Under the pieces are notes generated by a model. That model saw only the letters and a list, made by a program, of their open reading frames with translations. It had not been told where the DNA came from and did no database searches. From Spirosoma validum (GTDB lineage: Bacteria > Bacteroidota > Bacteroidia > Cytophagales > Spirosomataceae): DNA of 64,000 nt. The stretch spans positions 1,116,001-1,180,000 of the forward strand of contig NZ_JACXAA010000001.1 in NCBI RefSeq assembly GCF_014699035.1, written 5' to 3'. Shown here one piece after another: positions 35,360 through 43,196 of the stretch (the stretch's first letter is position 1; every line of letters begins with the position of its first letter). Made by a program: the position numbers and the translations under genes.

Positions 35360-35395
35360 ATGATCTGGTGGTGGCACTCTCCTACGTTGGGATGA
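35360..35395 (+). CDS. trpL: trp operon leader peptide (11 residues, three consecutive Trp)
   Basis: ATG at 35360 opens the peptide MIWWWHSPTLG, ending in TGA at 35393-35395. The three tandem TGG codons (35366-35374) are what a Trp-sensing attenuator leader needs, and trpE starts 100 bases downstream after a strong terminator hairpin. Segment 35369-35375 (TGGTGGC) can pair with 35401-35407 (GCCGCTA). The stop-codon region 35390-35396 can pair with 35436-35441 inside the terminator stem, giving a plausible antiterminator. No Shine-Dalgarno is visible, as usual for the phylum. Confidence 0.75.
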   Translation: MIWWWHSPTLG

Positions 35396-35430
35396 GGGTT
35401 GCCGCTATTGTTGTTTACCAACATATATAC

Positions 35431-35467
35431 TAAGGCTCACCGTCATCTCGGTGAGCCTTATTTTTTT
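35431..35467 (+). terminator. attenuator terminator upstream of trpE
   Basis: Perfect 12-base stem TAAGGCTCACCG/CGGTGAGCCTTA, 6-base loop, then seven T. It lies between the leader peptide stop (35395) and the trpE start (35496), so read-through is required to express the trp genes. Confidence 0.88.
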
Positions 35468-35495
35468 CCGTCAACTCTAACTTATCTAACAGTTC

Positions 35496-36929
35496 ATGAT
35501 TACCGATTTAAAAGCTACTTACCGCGTTGTCAGCCGCCACAAACGGATGCTGGCCGACATCATTACGCCAGTAAGCATTTACCTGCGCATCCGAGACCGT
35601 TTTCTGAACAGCATTTTGCTCGAAAGCTCCGATTATCACGGCAATGATAATAGTTTTTCGTACATCGCCTTTGATCCGGTCGCACGGTTTTCCTACGATA
35701 CCGGCCGACTGACGGTGAAAATGCCAGGTGAAAGTGAGCAAACGAATGAAGTACCGGTGCAAAGTATGCTGGATGCTCTTCAGCAGTTCAAAGACAGTTT
35801 TCAGCACCAAAAGCCACCCTTTCCCTTTATCACAAACGGGCTGTTTGGCTATTTCGGCTTCCAATCTGTGCAGGGTTTCGAGGATATTACGCTTCATGCG
35901 CCGATACCAACCGAGAACCAGATTCCGGCAGCTGTCTTTACCGTGTATCGCTACGTACTGGCAATCAATCATTTCAAAGACGAGCTTTACCTTTTCGAAC
36001 ACAGCTATTTGCGTGATGGTGAGGCCGAAGCTGAGAGTACGCTCGATTACATCAGCGATCTGATCACAAGCCGTAATTACCCAACCTACTCCTTCAGCCC
36101 GGCTGGCCCCGAAACATCGAACTTCACAGACGACGAATTTCGTGGGGTTATACAGAAAGGGAAAGATCACTGCCAGCGGGGCGACGTGTTCCAGATTGTC
36201 TTATCCCGTCGGTTCTCGACGCCGTTTTCGGGTGACGAATTTAACGTTTATCGCGCGTTACGTTCCCTGAATCCTTCTCCTTATCTGTTCTACTTCGACT
36301 ACGGCAATTATAAACTGTTTGGCTCCTCGCCTGAATCGCAGATTGTCATCAAAAATCGTCAGGCAACCATCTATCCCATTGCGGGTACGTTCCGACGCAC
36401 GGGCGACGATGTACACGATGCCGAACTGGCTCAAAAACTATATAACGATCCGAAAGAATCGGCGGAACACGTAATGCTAGTCGATCTGGCCCGTAATGAC
36501 CTTAGCCGGAACTGCAACGTAGTGAACGTTGAGACATTTAAGGAAGTACAATATTATTCGCACGTTATTCACCTCGTCTCGAAAGTTGTGGGCGATCTGA
36601 CCGCAGACGCTGATCCGCTGCAGATTGTCGCCGAAACTTTCCCGGCCGGAACCCTTTCAGGAGCGCCCAAGCACATGGCCATGCAACTGATTGACCGTTA
36701 CGAAAACCTGAGCCGAAGTTTTTATTCGGGAAGTATTGGCTACATGGGTTTCGACGGTGAGTTTAATCACGCCATCATGATCCGGACGTTTATGAGTAAA
36801 GACAACACGCTTTATTATCAGGCCGGAGCCGGTATTGTAGCTAAGTCAGTCGTTGAAAGCGAATTGCAGGAAGTTCACAACAAACTAGCTGCGCTACGTA
36901 CCGCCATCGAACAAGCGAAAATAATTTAA
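35496..36929 (+). CDS. trpE: anthranilate synthase component I
   Basis: 477 residues. The chorismate-binding C-terminal half contains GDVFQIVLSRRF, FGSSPESQIVI, PIAGTFRRTGDD, LARNDLSRNC, FPAGTLSGAPKHMAMQLID and YSGSIGYMGFDG, all standard TrpE motifs. The N-terminal feedback domain (about 1-150) includes ILLESSDYHG, where family members have the LLES Trp-binding motif, so the enzyme is probably inhibited by tryptophan. With TrpG it makes anthranilate from chorismate. Expression is expected to depend on the upstream attenuator. Confidence 0.96.
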   Translation: MITDLKATYRVVSRHKRMLADIITPVSIYLRIRDRFLNSILLESSDYHGNDNSFSYIAFDPVARFSYDTGRLTVKMPGESEQTNEVPVQSMLDALQQFKDSFQHQKPPFPFITNGLFGYFGFQSVQGFEDITLHAPIPTENQIPAAVFTVYRYVLAINHFKDELYLFEHSYLRDGEAEAESTLDYISDLITSRNYPTYSFSPAGPETSNFTDDEFRGVIQKGKDHCQRGDVFQIVLSRRFSTPFSGDEFNVYRALRSLNPSPYLFYFDYGNYKLFGSSPESQIVIKNRQATIYPIAGTFRRTGDDVHDAELAQKLYNDPKESAEHVMLVDLARNDLSRNCNVVNVETFKEVQYYSHVIHLVSKVVGDLTADADPLQIVAETFPAGTLSGAPKHMAMQLIDRYENLSRSFYSGSIGYMGFDGEFNHAIMIRTFMSKDNTLYYQAGAGIVAKSVVESELQEVHNKLAALRTAIEQAKII

Positions 36930-36930
36930 A

Positions 36931-37016
36931 TGGAGAAAGGAAGAGAGGAAGGATCGTTACAAACAGGTACCTATAACACCTTCTCCCTTTCGTCCTTCCT
37001 CCCACTACTCCCCTTT
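36931..37016. repeat. purine-rich/pyrimidine-rich mirror-type spacer in the trpE-trpG gap
   Basis: Left GGAGAAAGGAAGAGAGGAAG, right CTCCCTTTCGTCCTTCCTCC; imperfect complements around a mixed centre. It fills the whole gap between trpE and trpG. Confidence 0.6.
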
Positions 37017-37018
37017 TT

Positions 37019-37585
37019 ATGAAACTTTTAGTCTTAGATAATTACGATTCGTTCACCTACAACCTCGTGTATATTCTGCGCGAGTTAGGCACTCGGCCTG
37101 ACGTAATCCGTAATGACAAAATTGCATTGGAAGAAGTCGGCCAATACGACAAAATCATGCTTTCGCCGGGACCGGGCATTCCGTCTGAAGCAGGCATCAT
37201 GCAGGATTTAGTCCGTGAGTATGGCTCGACCAAAAGCATTCTGGGTATTTGCCTTGGCCATCAGGGAATCGGTGAAGTCTACGGTGCACGATTGGAAAAT
37301 CTCGGCGACGTACTGCATGGTATTGCCCATCGAGCGACCATTACCGACCCTTCGGAGAAGCTTTTTACAGACATTCCGGATCAGCTCACCGTGGGCCGTT
37401 ATCATTCCTGGACCGTCGTTCCCGATTCGATGCCCGACGAACTATGTATCACGGCAGTTGACGAGCAGGGCCGTGTCATGGGATTATCACACACCCGCTT
37501 TGATGTAAAAGGGCTACAATTCCATCCAGAATCCGTACTGACGGAGAATGGGGTGAAAATGATTGAAAACTGGTTAAAAAACTAA
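37019..37585 (+). CDS. trpG: anthranilate synthase component II (glutamine amidotransferase)
   Basis: 188 residues, class I amidotransferase: oxyanion LSPGPGIPSEAG at 49-60, nucleophile C78 in GICLGHQGIG, and H169/E171 in QFHPES. It releases ammonia from glutamine for TrpE. The same family also serves p-aminobenzoate synthesis; here the position after trpE and before trpD supports tryptophan synthesis. trpD starts three bases after its stop. Confidence 0.95.
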   Translation: MKLLVLDNYDSFTYNLVYILRELGTRPDVIRNDKIALEEVGQYDKIMLSPGPGIPSEAGIMQDLVREYGSTKSILGICLGHQGIGEVYGARLENLGDVLHGIAHRATITDPSEKLFTDIPDQLTVGRYHSWTVVPDSMPDELCITAVDEQGRVMGLSHTRFDVKGLQFHPESVLTENGVKMIENWLKN

Positions 37586-37588
37586 CAG

Positions 37589-38575
37589 GTGAAAGAGATT
37601 TTAAACCACCTTTTTGAGTATAAGTCACTTACCAAAGAGCAGGCGCGGGAAGTGCTGTTAGGCATTGGGCGGGGTGAGTATAATTCGGCACAAATTGCCT
37701 CGTTTTTAACGGTTTACATGATGCGTAGCCTGCGTTTGGAAGAACTGGAAGGCTTCCGCGATGCCATGCTCGAATTGTGCTTACCCGTCGATTTAGCAGC
37801 TTATGATCCGATGGACCTTTGCGGGACCGGTGGCGACGGAAAAGACACGTTCAACATCTCCACGCTGTCGTCATTCGTGGTAGCTGGCGCGGGGCAGCGG
37901 GTTGCCAAACACGGAAATCACGGTGTATCGTCGCTCGTAGGTTCCTCCACCGTCATGGAACGGCTTGGGTATACGTTCACGAATGACGTAGGTGAGCTGC
38001 AGCGTAAGATGGAAACAGCAGGGATTTGCTTCCTGCATGCCCCTCTGTTTCACCCGGCGATGAAGAACGTAGCACCGATTCGGAAGGATTTGGGCGTAAA
38101 GACATTTTTCAATGTACTGGGGCCGATGATTAACCCCGCAAGGCCTCAAAAACAGCTTGTTGGGGTCTTTAACCTTGAATTGGCGCGATTATATGCGTAC
38201 CTTTATCAGCAGACTGACAAACGGTTTATGATTCTGCATGCACTGGATGGTTATGACGAAATTTCGTTGACGGGTGCTTTCAAAATTGTTAGTAATCAAA
38301 CCGAACAGGTGCTTATGCCGGAGCATCTAGGTTTCGATACACTGACACCGGAGTCGCTGGCGGGTGGCCATACGTTAGATGAATCAGCCCAGATTTTTCT
38401 GAACGTATTGAACGATGAAGCAACCTCCGCCCAGAAACAAGCTGTTTTAGCAAACTCGGCTATGGCGCTGTTAGCCGCCGAGAAAGCAAAAACCAATGAA
38501 GAAGCGGTTGCGCTGGCCCGAGAGTCGCTGGAAAGTGGCCGAGCGTTGGCGTGTTTTAAGAAGTTGATTGAGTAA
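37589..38575 (+). CDS. trpD: anthranilate phosphoribosyltransferase
   Basis: 328 residues. CGTGGDGKDTFNIST near residue 73 is the PRPP-binding loop, and KHGNHGVSS and RKDLGVKTFFNVLGPMINPA are the anthranilate-site signatures. Starts with GTG three bases after trpG; MKEILNHLFEYKSLT matches the family N-terminus. Catalyses the second step of tryptophan synthesis. The following gap to trpC carries a composite palindrome. Confidence 0.95.
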   Translation: MKEILNHLFEYKSLTKEQAREVLLGIGRGEYNSAQIASFLTVYMMRSLRLEELEGFRDAMLELCLPVDLAAYDPMDLCGTGGDGKDTFNISTLSSFVVAGAGQRVAKHGNHGVSSLVGSSTVMERLGYTFTNDVGELQRKMETAGICFLHAPLFHPAMKNVAPIRKDLGVKTFFNVLGPMINPARPQKQLVGVFNLELARLYAYLYQQTDKRFMILHALDGYDEISLTGAFKIVSNQTEQVLMPEHLGFDTLTPESLAGGHTLDESAQIFLNVLNDEATSAQKQAVLANSAMALLAAEKAKTNEEAVALARESLESGRALACFKKLIE

Positions 38576-38576
38576 C

Positions 38577-38668
38577 GCGGACTTTAGTCCGCATAGCCGT
38601 GAGGCTACTTATGTAGTTATAACCATTAGCCTTACGGCTTAACGGACTGAAGCGGAAGCGTCCGTCCG
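38577..38668. repeat. composite palindromic element between trpD and trpC
   Basis: Nested hairpins: GCGGACTTTAGTCCGC (38577-38592), TAGCCGTGAGGCTA, its distant partner TAGCCTTACGGCTTA (near 38627-38641), and a right part ACGGACTGAAGCGGAAGC with GTCCGTCC. It resembles the GGCTTCAGCC-core family but is degenerate. It lies 16 bases before the trpC start. Confidence 0.7.
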
Positions 38669-38683
38669 ACCGCGATACATAAA

Positions 38684-39502
38684 ATGACCATACTCGACCA
38701 AATCATTGCTCAGAAGCGAATTGAAGTAGAACAGCGTAAAGCCGAAACGCCAGCGTCAGTGCTCGAACAAATGCCTGACTTTAAGCGAATGACCTTATCG
38801 GCACGCGACGCCATTCAGGACTTACGTTCAACGGGTATTATTGCCGAATTCAAGCGTAAATCACCGTCTAAAGGCATTATCAATACGCAAGCCGACGTAG
38901 CAGAAACCACACAGGGCTACGTAAAAGCGGGAGCAGCGGTTCTCTCTGTTCTGACGGACGAGCCGTTTTTTGGTGGAACTCCCGCCGATCTGCAAGCCGC
39001 CCGGTTAGCTAATCCTACTACGCCAATTCTGCGCAAAGATTTCATTGTCGATCAATACCAACTTCTCGAAGCCAAAGCTTGGGGCGCCGATCTCGTGTTA
39101 CTCATAGCTGCCTGCCTGACGCCCGAAGAGATAGCAGAACTGAGTCTCCAGGCCCACGATTTGAGTTTACAGGTGCTGCTCGAAGTGCACGATGAAGAAG
39201 AGCTGGATCGGAGCCTGAACGTAGACGTTGATTTAGTGGGCGTAAACAATCGCAATCTTAAGACATTCACTACCTCTATCGATACGTCGCTACGTCTGGT
39301 AGAACGCATTCCTGATACGTTTGCCAAGATTACTGAAAGCGGATTGCACGATGCCGAAATGATGCAAACCTTGTTCCGCGCCGGTTTTGATGGATTTTTA
39401 ATTGGTGAAGCGTTTATGAAAACGACCGATCCTGCCGCAGCTTTACAAACCTTAGTCACTGATTTTACTTCACGCATGCCCACCTTTATAAACTCGCTTT
39501 AG
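38684..39502 (+). CDS. trpC: indole-3-glycerol phosphate synthase
   Basis: 272 residues, TIM barrel. IIAEFKRKSPSKG (catalytic Glu/Lys region), ILRKDFIVDQYQL, VGVNNRNLKTF and ITESGLHDAEM are the family motifs in order. Converts carboxyphenylaminodeoxyribulose phosphate to indole-3-glycerol phosphate. Monofunctional; trpF is separate and starts three bases after its stop. Confidence 0.96.
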   Translation: MTILDQIIAQKRIEVEQRKAETPASVLEQMPDFKRMTLSARDAIQDLRSTGIIAEFKRKSPSKGIINTQADVAETTQGYVKAGAAVLSVLTDEPFFGGTPADLQAARLANPTTPILRKDFIVDQYQLLEAKAWGADLVLLIAACLTPEEIAELSLQAHDLSLQVLLEVHDEEELDRSLNVDVDLVGVNNRNLKTFTTSIDTSLRLVERIPDTFAKITESGLHDAEMMQTLFRAGFDGFLIGEAFMKTTDPAAALQTLVTDFTSRMPTFINSL

Positions 39503-39505
39503 TCT

Positions 39506-40150
39506 ATGAAAATTAAAGTATGCGGTCTACGCGACGCCGACAACCTGAAAGAGATAGCTGCGCTGAATCCCGATTTCATTGGGTTTATTTTCTACGATCA
39601 GTCACCCCGTTTTGTCGGCGAAGACTTAGATGAAGAAGCCGTAAAAGCGTTACCCCGGAGTATTCGGAAAGTAGGCGTGTTCGTGAATGCCAGTCCGGAT
39701 TACATTCTGCGGTCGGTTAAGAAATACGATTTTCAGTACGTTCAGTTACATGGTAACGAGACACCGGAATATTGCCGGAGCTTGCGGAACCGGGGCATTA
39801 ACATCATCAAAGCCTTTCGGGTCGATGAGTCGTTCAACTTTTCGATGCTCAACAACTACAAAGCCCAGTGCGATTTCTTCCTTTTCGACGCTAAAGGCGA
39901 TCAACCTGGCGGCAACGGCATTACGTTTGACTGGAGTATTTTAAAGCGATACGATGGTGAAAAGCCCTTTTTCATCAGTGGCGGCATTGGTTTAGACAAT
40001 CTCGATCAGTTAGCCGCGCTAAAAGGAATGAAGCTCTACGGCGTCGATGTCAATAGTCAGGTCGAAATCGAACCGGGCGTGAAAGACGTAGCGAAAGTGA
40101 AGGAGTTGATTGATCGCGTTCGGCCAGTAGAGGAAGAAGAAACGGTGTAA
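39506..40150 (+). CDS. trpF: phosphoribosylanthranilate isomerase
   Basis: 214 residues. KVCGLRD holds the catalytic Cys (C6), and the catalytic Asp lies in FFLFDAKGDQPGGNG; the phosphate site ends in GVDVNSQVEIEPGVKD. Third step of the tryptophan branch. Starts three bases after trpC. A PIN-domain toxin module follows before trpB. Confidence 0.95.
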   Translation: MKIKVCGLRDADNLKEIAALNPDFIGFIFYDQSPRFVGEDLDEEAVKALPRSIRKVGVFVNASPDYILRSVKKYDFQYVQLHGNETPEYCRSLRNRGINIIKAFRVDESFNFSMLNNYKAQCDFFLFDAKGDQPGGNGITFDWSILKRYDGEKPFFISGGIGLDNLDQLAALKGMKLYGVDVNSQVEIEPGVKDVAKVKELIDRVRPVEEEETV

Positions 40151-40198
40151 GGCAATCATTCCAGAGACGATCTTGTTAATCACTAAACGACAACGCTA

Positions 40199-40414
40199 AT
40201 GGAAACGACGAACGAACAGGAATTAGAGCACATTCCGACCATCAAGGAACGAGGATCGAATGTGTATAAACCCGAAGACATTAAACGCTGGGGAGTAGAG
40301 CGATTTTTAGATGCTGTTTCGCCAAAAGAGCCGTTTCACTTTGGAATCGAATTTACCGATGAAGAAAATCGTCGAATGGACGAGGTTTTAGAAGAGGAGA
40401 AGAATCGTAAATGA
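40199..40414 (+). CDS. small protein upstream of a PIN-domain gene, putative antitoxin
   Basis: 71 residues, highly charged (Glu/Lys/Arg), with no domain I recognise. Its last four bases overlap the start of the PIN gene (ATGA), the usual arrangement of a VapB-like antitoxin with its VapC toxin. The C-terminus, rich in Glu and Arg ([19 protein letters not shown]), could be the toxin-wrapping tail; the N-terminal half has no obvious ribbon-helix-helix or AbrB fold. Assignment as antitoxin is inferred from position only. Confidence 0.6.
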   Translation: METTNEQELEHIPTIKERGSNVYKPEDIKRWGVERFLDAVSPKEPFHFGIEFTDEENRRMDEVLEEEKNRK

Positions 40415-40803
40415 TATTTGACACCAACCTTCTAATCAACGTAGTACGCAAGAATTTAACCGCTTCAAACCGGCTGGTAATCCCTATCATTGTCGTAGGT
40501 GAACTTGAGGCATTCGCGCTTAAATCTGATTGGGGTGTGCAAAAGGTCAATAGGATGAAGCATCTATTTGCCACATATCCAATTGCGGACATTACGCTAC
40601 CCGTTACGCGGCTATATTCTCAAGTTGACGCATTTAGTCAGGGGAAATTGAAAGATATTCCGCTAAAATCTTCCGCCCGGAACATGGGCAAAAACGACAT
40701 TTGGATTGCAGCAACCGCCTTATATCTGGATATGGAATTACACACCACCGACAACGACTTCGATCATTTAACCGCCTTAGGATTACAATTGGTTAAGCAC
40801 TGA
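40411..40803 (+). CDS. PIN domain protein, VapC-type ribonuclease toxin
   Basis: 130 residues. The acidic PIN residues are in place: D4 in MIFDTN, E31 in VGELEAF, an Asp in [11 protein letters not shown] and Asp residues in TTDNDFDHL near the end. It should be a Mg-dependent RNase held in check by the upstream small protein. The pair interrupts the trp operon between trpF and trpB; trpB starts five bases after its stop, so the three are likely on one transcript. Confidence 0.85.
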   Translation: MIFDTNLLINVVRKNLTASNRLVIPIIVVGELEAFALKSDWGVQKVNRMKHLFATYPIADITLPVTRLYSQVDAFSQGKLKDIPLKSSARNMGKNDIWIAATALYLDMELHTTDNDFDHLTALGLQLVKH

Positions 40804-40808
40804 TTTTT

Positions 40809-42008
40809 ATGCAAACCACGCTCGAACCCCAAACCTCTTTTGAGGTTACCGATAAAGGATTTTATGGCCACTTTGGTGGAGCCTTCATTCCTGAAATGCT
40901 TTATCCAAACGTCGAAGAACTACGTCAGAATTACCTGAAGATCATTGCCGATCCGGCGTTTCAGGCCGAGTTCTGGCAGTTATTGGAAGATTACGTTGGC
41001 CGACCAACACCCTTGTTTCTGGCGAAACGATTGTCCGAGAAAATTGGCGCGACGGTTTACCTCAAACGCGAAGACCTCTGTCATACAGGAGCGCACAAAG
41101 TCAACAATACGATTGGTCAGATTCTGGTGGCGCAACGCCTTGGTAAAAAACGGATCGTTGCCGAAACCGGAGCCGGTCAACATGGTGTCGCGACGGCAAC
41201 CGTCTGCGCGCTGATGGGGCTGGAATGCATTGTTTACATGGGCAGCATCGATATGGAACGGCAGAAGCCCAACGTGGATCGGATGCGGATGCTCGGTGCT
41301 ACGGTCGTTCCAGCTACGTCGGGTAGTCAGACGCTGAAAGATGCGACGAATGAAGCCATGCGCCACTGGATCAACAATCCCGTCGATACGCATTACATCA
41401 TCGGCTCAGTCGTTGGCCCACACCCCTACCCGGATATGGTGGCTCGATTTCAGTCGGTTATTTCCCAGGAAACCCGAAAACAGCTTTTTGCCAAAGTCGG
41501 CCGCGAGAATCCTGATTACGTAGTGGCTTGTGTAGGTGGCGGCAGTAATGCTGCCGGTATGTTTTATCACTACCTGAATGAACCCTCAGTACGTCTGGTA
41601 GCGGCCGAAGCAGCTGGACAGGGTGTTACGTCGGGTTATTCTGCCGCAACGACTGCGCTAGGAAAACCGGGGGTGTTGCATGGAAGTCGTACGATTCTGA
41701 TGCAAACAGAAGATGGTCAGGTTACGGAGCCTTATTCGATTTCGGCAGGTCTGGATTATCCAGGTATCGGCCCACTTCATGCCCATTTGTTCGAATCGGG
41801 CCGGGGTGATTTCTACGCCATTACGGATGATGAAGCGTTGCAGGCTGGTTTCCAACTCAGCAAACTGGAAGGCATTATTCCAGCGCTGGAATCGGCTCAC
41901 GCACTGGCAGCTCTTGAGAAAATGAACCTCAAACCCAGCGATATCGTGGTGGTTTGTCTGTCTGGGCGTGGCGATAAAGATTTAAATACGTATTCAAAGC
42001 ATTTGTAA
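40809..42008 (+). CDS. trpB: tryptophan synthase beta subunit
   Basis: 399 residues of type TrpB1. PLP lysine K97 in [39 protein letters not shown] phosphate loop and [11 protein letters not shown] near the end are diagnostic. [14 protein letters not shown] is the standard N-terminus. Condenses indole with serine. Begins five bases after the PIN gene and is separated from trpA by a REP-like hairpin. Confidence 0.97.
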   Translation: MQTTLEPQTSFEVTDKGFYGHFGGAFIPEMLYPNVEELRQNYLKIIADPAFQAEFWQLLEDYVGRPTPLFLAKRLSEKIGATVYLKREDLCHTGAHKVNNTIGQILVAQRLGKKRIVAETGAGQHGVATATVCALMGLECIVYMGSIDMERQKPNVDRMRMLGATVVPATSGSQTLKDATNEAMRHWINNPVDTHYIIGSVVGPHPYPDMVARFQSVISQETRKQLFAKVGRENPDYVVACVGGGSNAAGMFYHYLNEPSVRLVAAEAAGQGVTSGYSAATTALGKPGVLHGSRTILMQTEDGQVTEPYSISAGLDYPGIGPLHAHLFESGRGDFYAITDDEALQAGFQLSKLEGIIPALESAHALAALEKMNLKPSDIVVVCLSGRGDKDLNTYSKHL

Positions 42009-42009
42009 C

Positions 42010-42072
42010 GTATCCACGGGCTTCAGCCCGTGATCATCACTGAACAAATCACGGTCTGAAGCCCGTGGATAC
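42010..42072. repeat. REP-like inverted repeat, GGCTTCAGCC-core family (copy 2), in the trpB-trpA gap
   Basis: Arms 42010-42034 and 42048-42072 (25 bases) pair with one mismatch around a 13-base loop. It starts two bases after the trpB stop and ends four bases before the trpA ATG. Confidence 0.9.
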
Positions 42073-42076
42073 CTTT

Positions 42077-42862
42077 ATGACCCTAACCCAAAACCGCATC
42101 ACCGACCTGTTCGCGCAAAAAAGCGAGCGGTTACTGAATGTCTATTTTACAGCCGGATTTCCCCACCTCGATGACACGCTGACAATCCTACGTGGTTTAC
42201 AGGCGGCTGGCGTCGATTTAGTGGAAATTGGTATGCCTTATTCCGATCCTGTTGCCGATGGCGAAACCATCCAGAAAAGTAATGGGAAAGCCCTGGACAA
42301 TGGCATGTCGTTAAAAACGCTGTTTGTTCAGTTGGCTGATTGTCGCGAAGAAATTAGCGTGCCCATTCTGCTAATGGGCTATATCAATCCAGTACTGCAG
42401 TTTGGCGTAGAAAATTTCTGCAAAAAGTGTCAGGAAGTTGGTGTAGACGGTGTTATTCTGCCCGACCTCCCGCTGGATTTATTTCTTGACGAGTATGCTG
42501 AGACGTTTCGTGAATACGGTATTCTAAATGTCCACCTGATTACCCCTCAAACGTCAGAAAGTCGCATCCGGCTTATTGACGACGAATCCGACGGGTTTAT
42601 TTACATGGTATCGTCAGCTAGTATTACGGGGTCGACAAAGGGCATCAGTGAATCGATGCAAACGTACTTCGAGCGGATTCAGGCGATGAACCTACAAAAT
42701 CCACGACTGATTGGGTTTGGTATTAATGATCACGAAACGTTTGATACCGCCAGTCAATACGCCAATGGAGCCATTGTTGGGAGTGCATTTATCCGGCATT
42801 TGGACGAAAATGGTACGTCGCCCGAGAGCATCCACGAGTTTGTGCAGACGATTCGGGCGTAA
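42077..42862 (+). CDS. trpA: tryptophan synthase alpha subunit
   Basis: 261 residues from ATG 42077 (MTLTQNRITDLFAQK). An in-frame GTG at 42065 is within the palindromic element and is rejected. Catalytic E50 and D61 lie in VEIGMPYSDPVADG; ASITGSTKG and GFGINDHETF form the phosphate site. Cleaves indole-3-glycerol phosphate to indole, which is channelled to TrpB. The hairpin directly before the start may affect initiation. Confidence 0.96.
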   Translation: MTLTQNRITDLFAQKSERLLNVYFTAGFPHLDDTLTILRGLQAAGVDLVEIGMPYSDPVADGETIQKSNGKALDNGMSLKTLFVQLADCREEISVPILLMGYINPVLQFGVENFCKKCQEVGVDGVILPDLPLDLFLDEYAETFREYGILNVHLITPQTSESRIRLIDDESDGFIYMVSSASITGSTKGISESMQTYFERIQAMNLQNPRLIGFGINDHETFDTASQYANGAIVGSAFIRHLDENGTSPESIHEFVQTIRA

Positions 42863-42893
42863 TGCGCTCCAATCCATTTTAATCCTGCAACCT

Positions 42894-43196
42894 ATGAATG
42901 AAACCGACATACCTAGTCTACGCCCGTCACTGTTTTGGGATGTAGATTACTCAAGGATTCAATGGAAGAAAAATTATCGCTTCGTAATTGAGCGGGTCCT
43001 CGAACGGGGTACGTTTGAAGACTGGCAGGAAATCAAGCGATTTTATGGATTGGAAACGATTAAAGAAGCAGCTTTACAGGCCCGTTGGTTAGATAACACT
43101 ACGTTGTCATTTTGTAGTAATTATCTTCATGTACCCAAAGAGCAGTTTCGATGCTACACCCTGAAGTCCTCGAACCCAGCACCCTGGGTATTCTAA
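42894..43196 (+). CDS. putative antitoxin of an AbiEii-type pair (DUF6922-like)
   Basis: 100 residues from ATG 42894; in-frame sequence upstream overlaps trpA in another frame and is rejected. The protein has LFWDVDYSRIQW and a helix-turn-helix-like stretch FVIERVLERGTFEDWQEIKR, features I associate with small proteins preceding AbiEii nucleotidyltransferases. Its 3' end overlaps the toxin-like gene by 46 bases. The antitoxin role is inferred from this pairing. Confidence 0.65.
   Translation: MNETDIPSLRPSLFWDVDYSRIQWKKNYRFVIERVLERGTFEDWQEIKRFYGLETIKEAALQARWLDNTTLSFCSNYLHVPKEQFRCYTLKSSNPAPWVF

Noticed and set aside
35399-35647. 82-codon open frame spanning the attenuator terminator and trpE start
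   Set aside because: It covers the terminator hairpin and overlaps trpE in another frame, and its product has no recognisable features.
35508-36170. 220-codon minus-strand frame opposite trpE
   Set aside because: Shadow of trpE, whose motifs are unambiguous.
42065-42076. GTG start extending trpA by four residues
   Set aside because: It falls inside the REP-like palindrome; ATG 42077 matches the TrpA N-terminus.
42711-42893. Upstream extension of the DUF6922-like protein into trpA
   Set aside because: It would read trpA DNA in a second frame; ATG 42894 lies just after the trpA stop.
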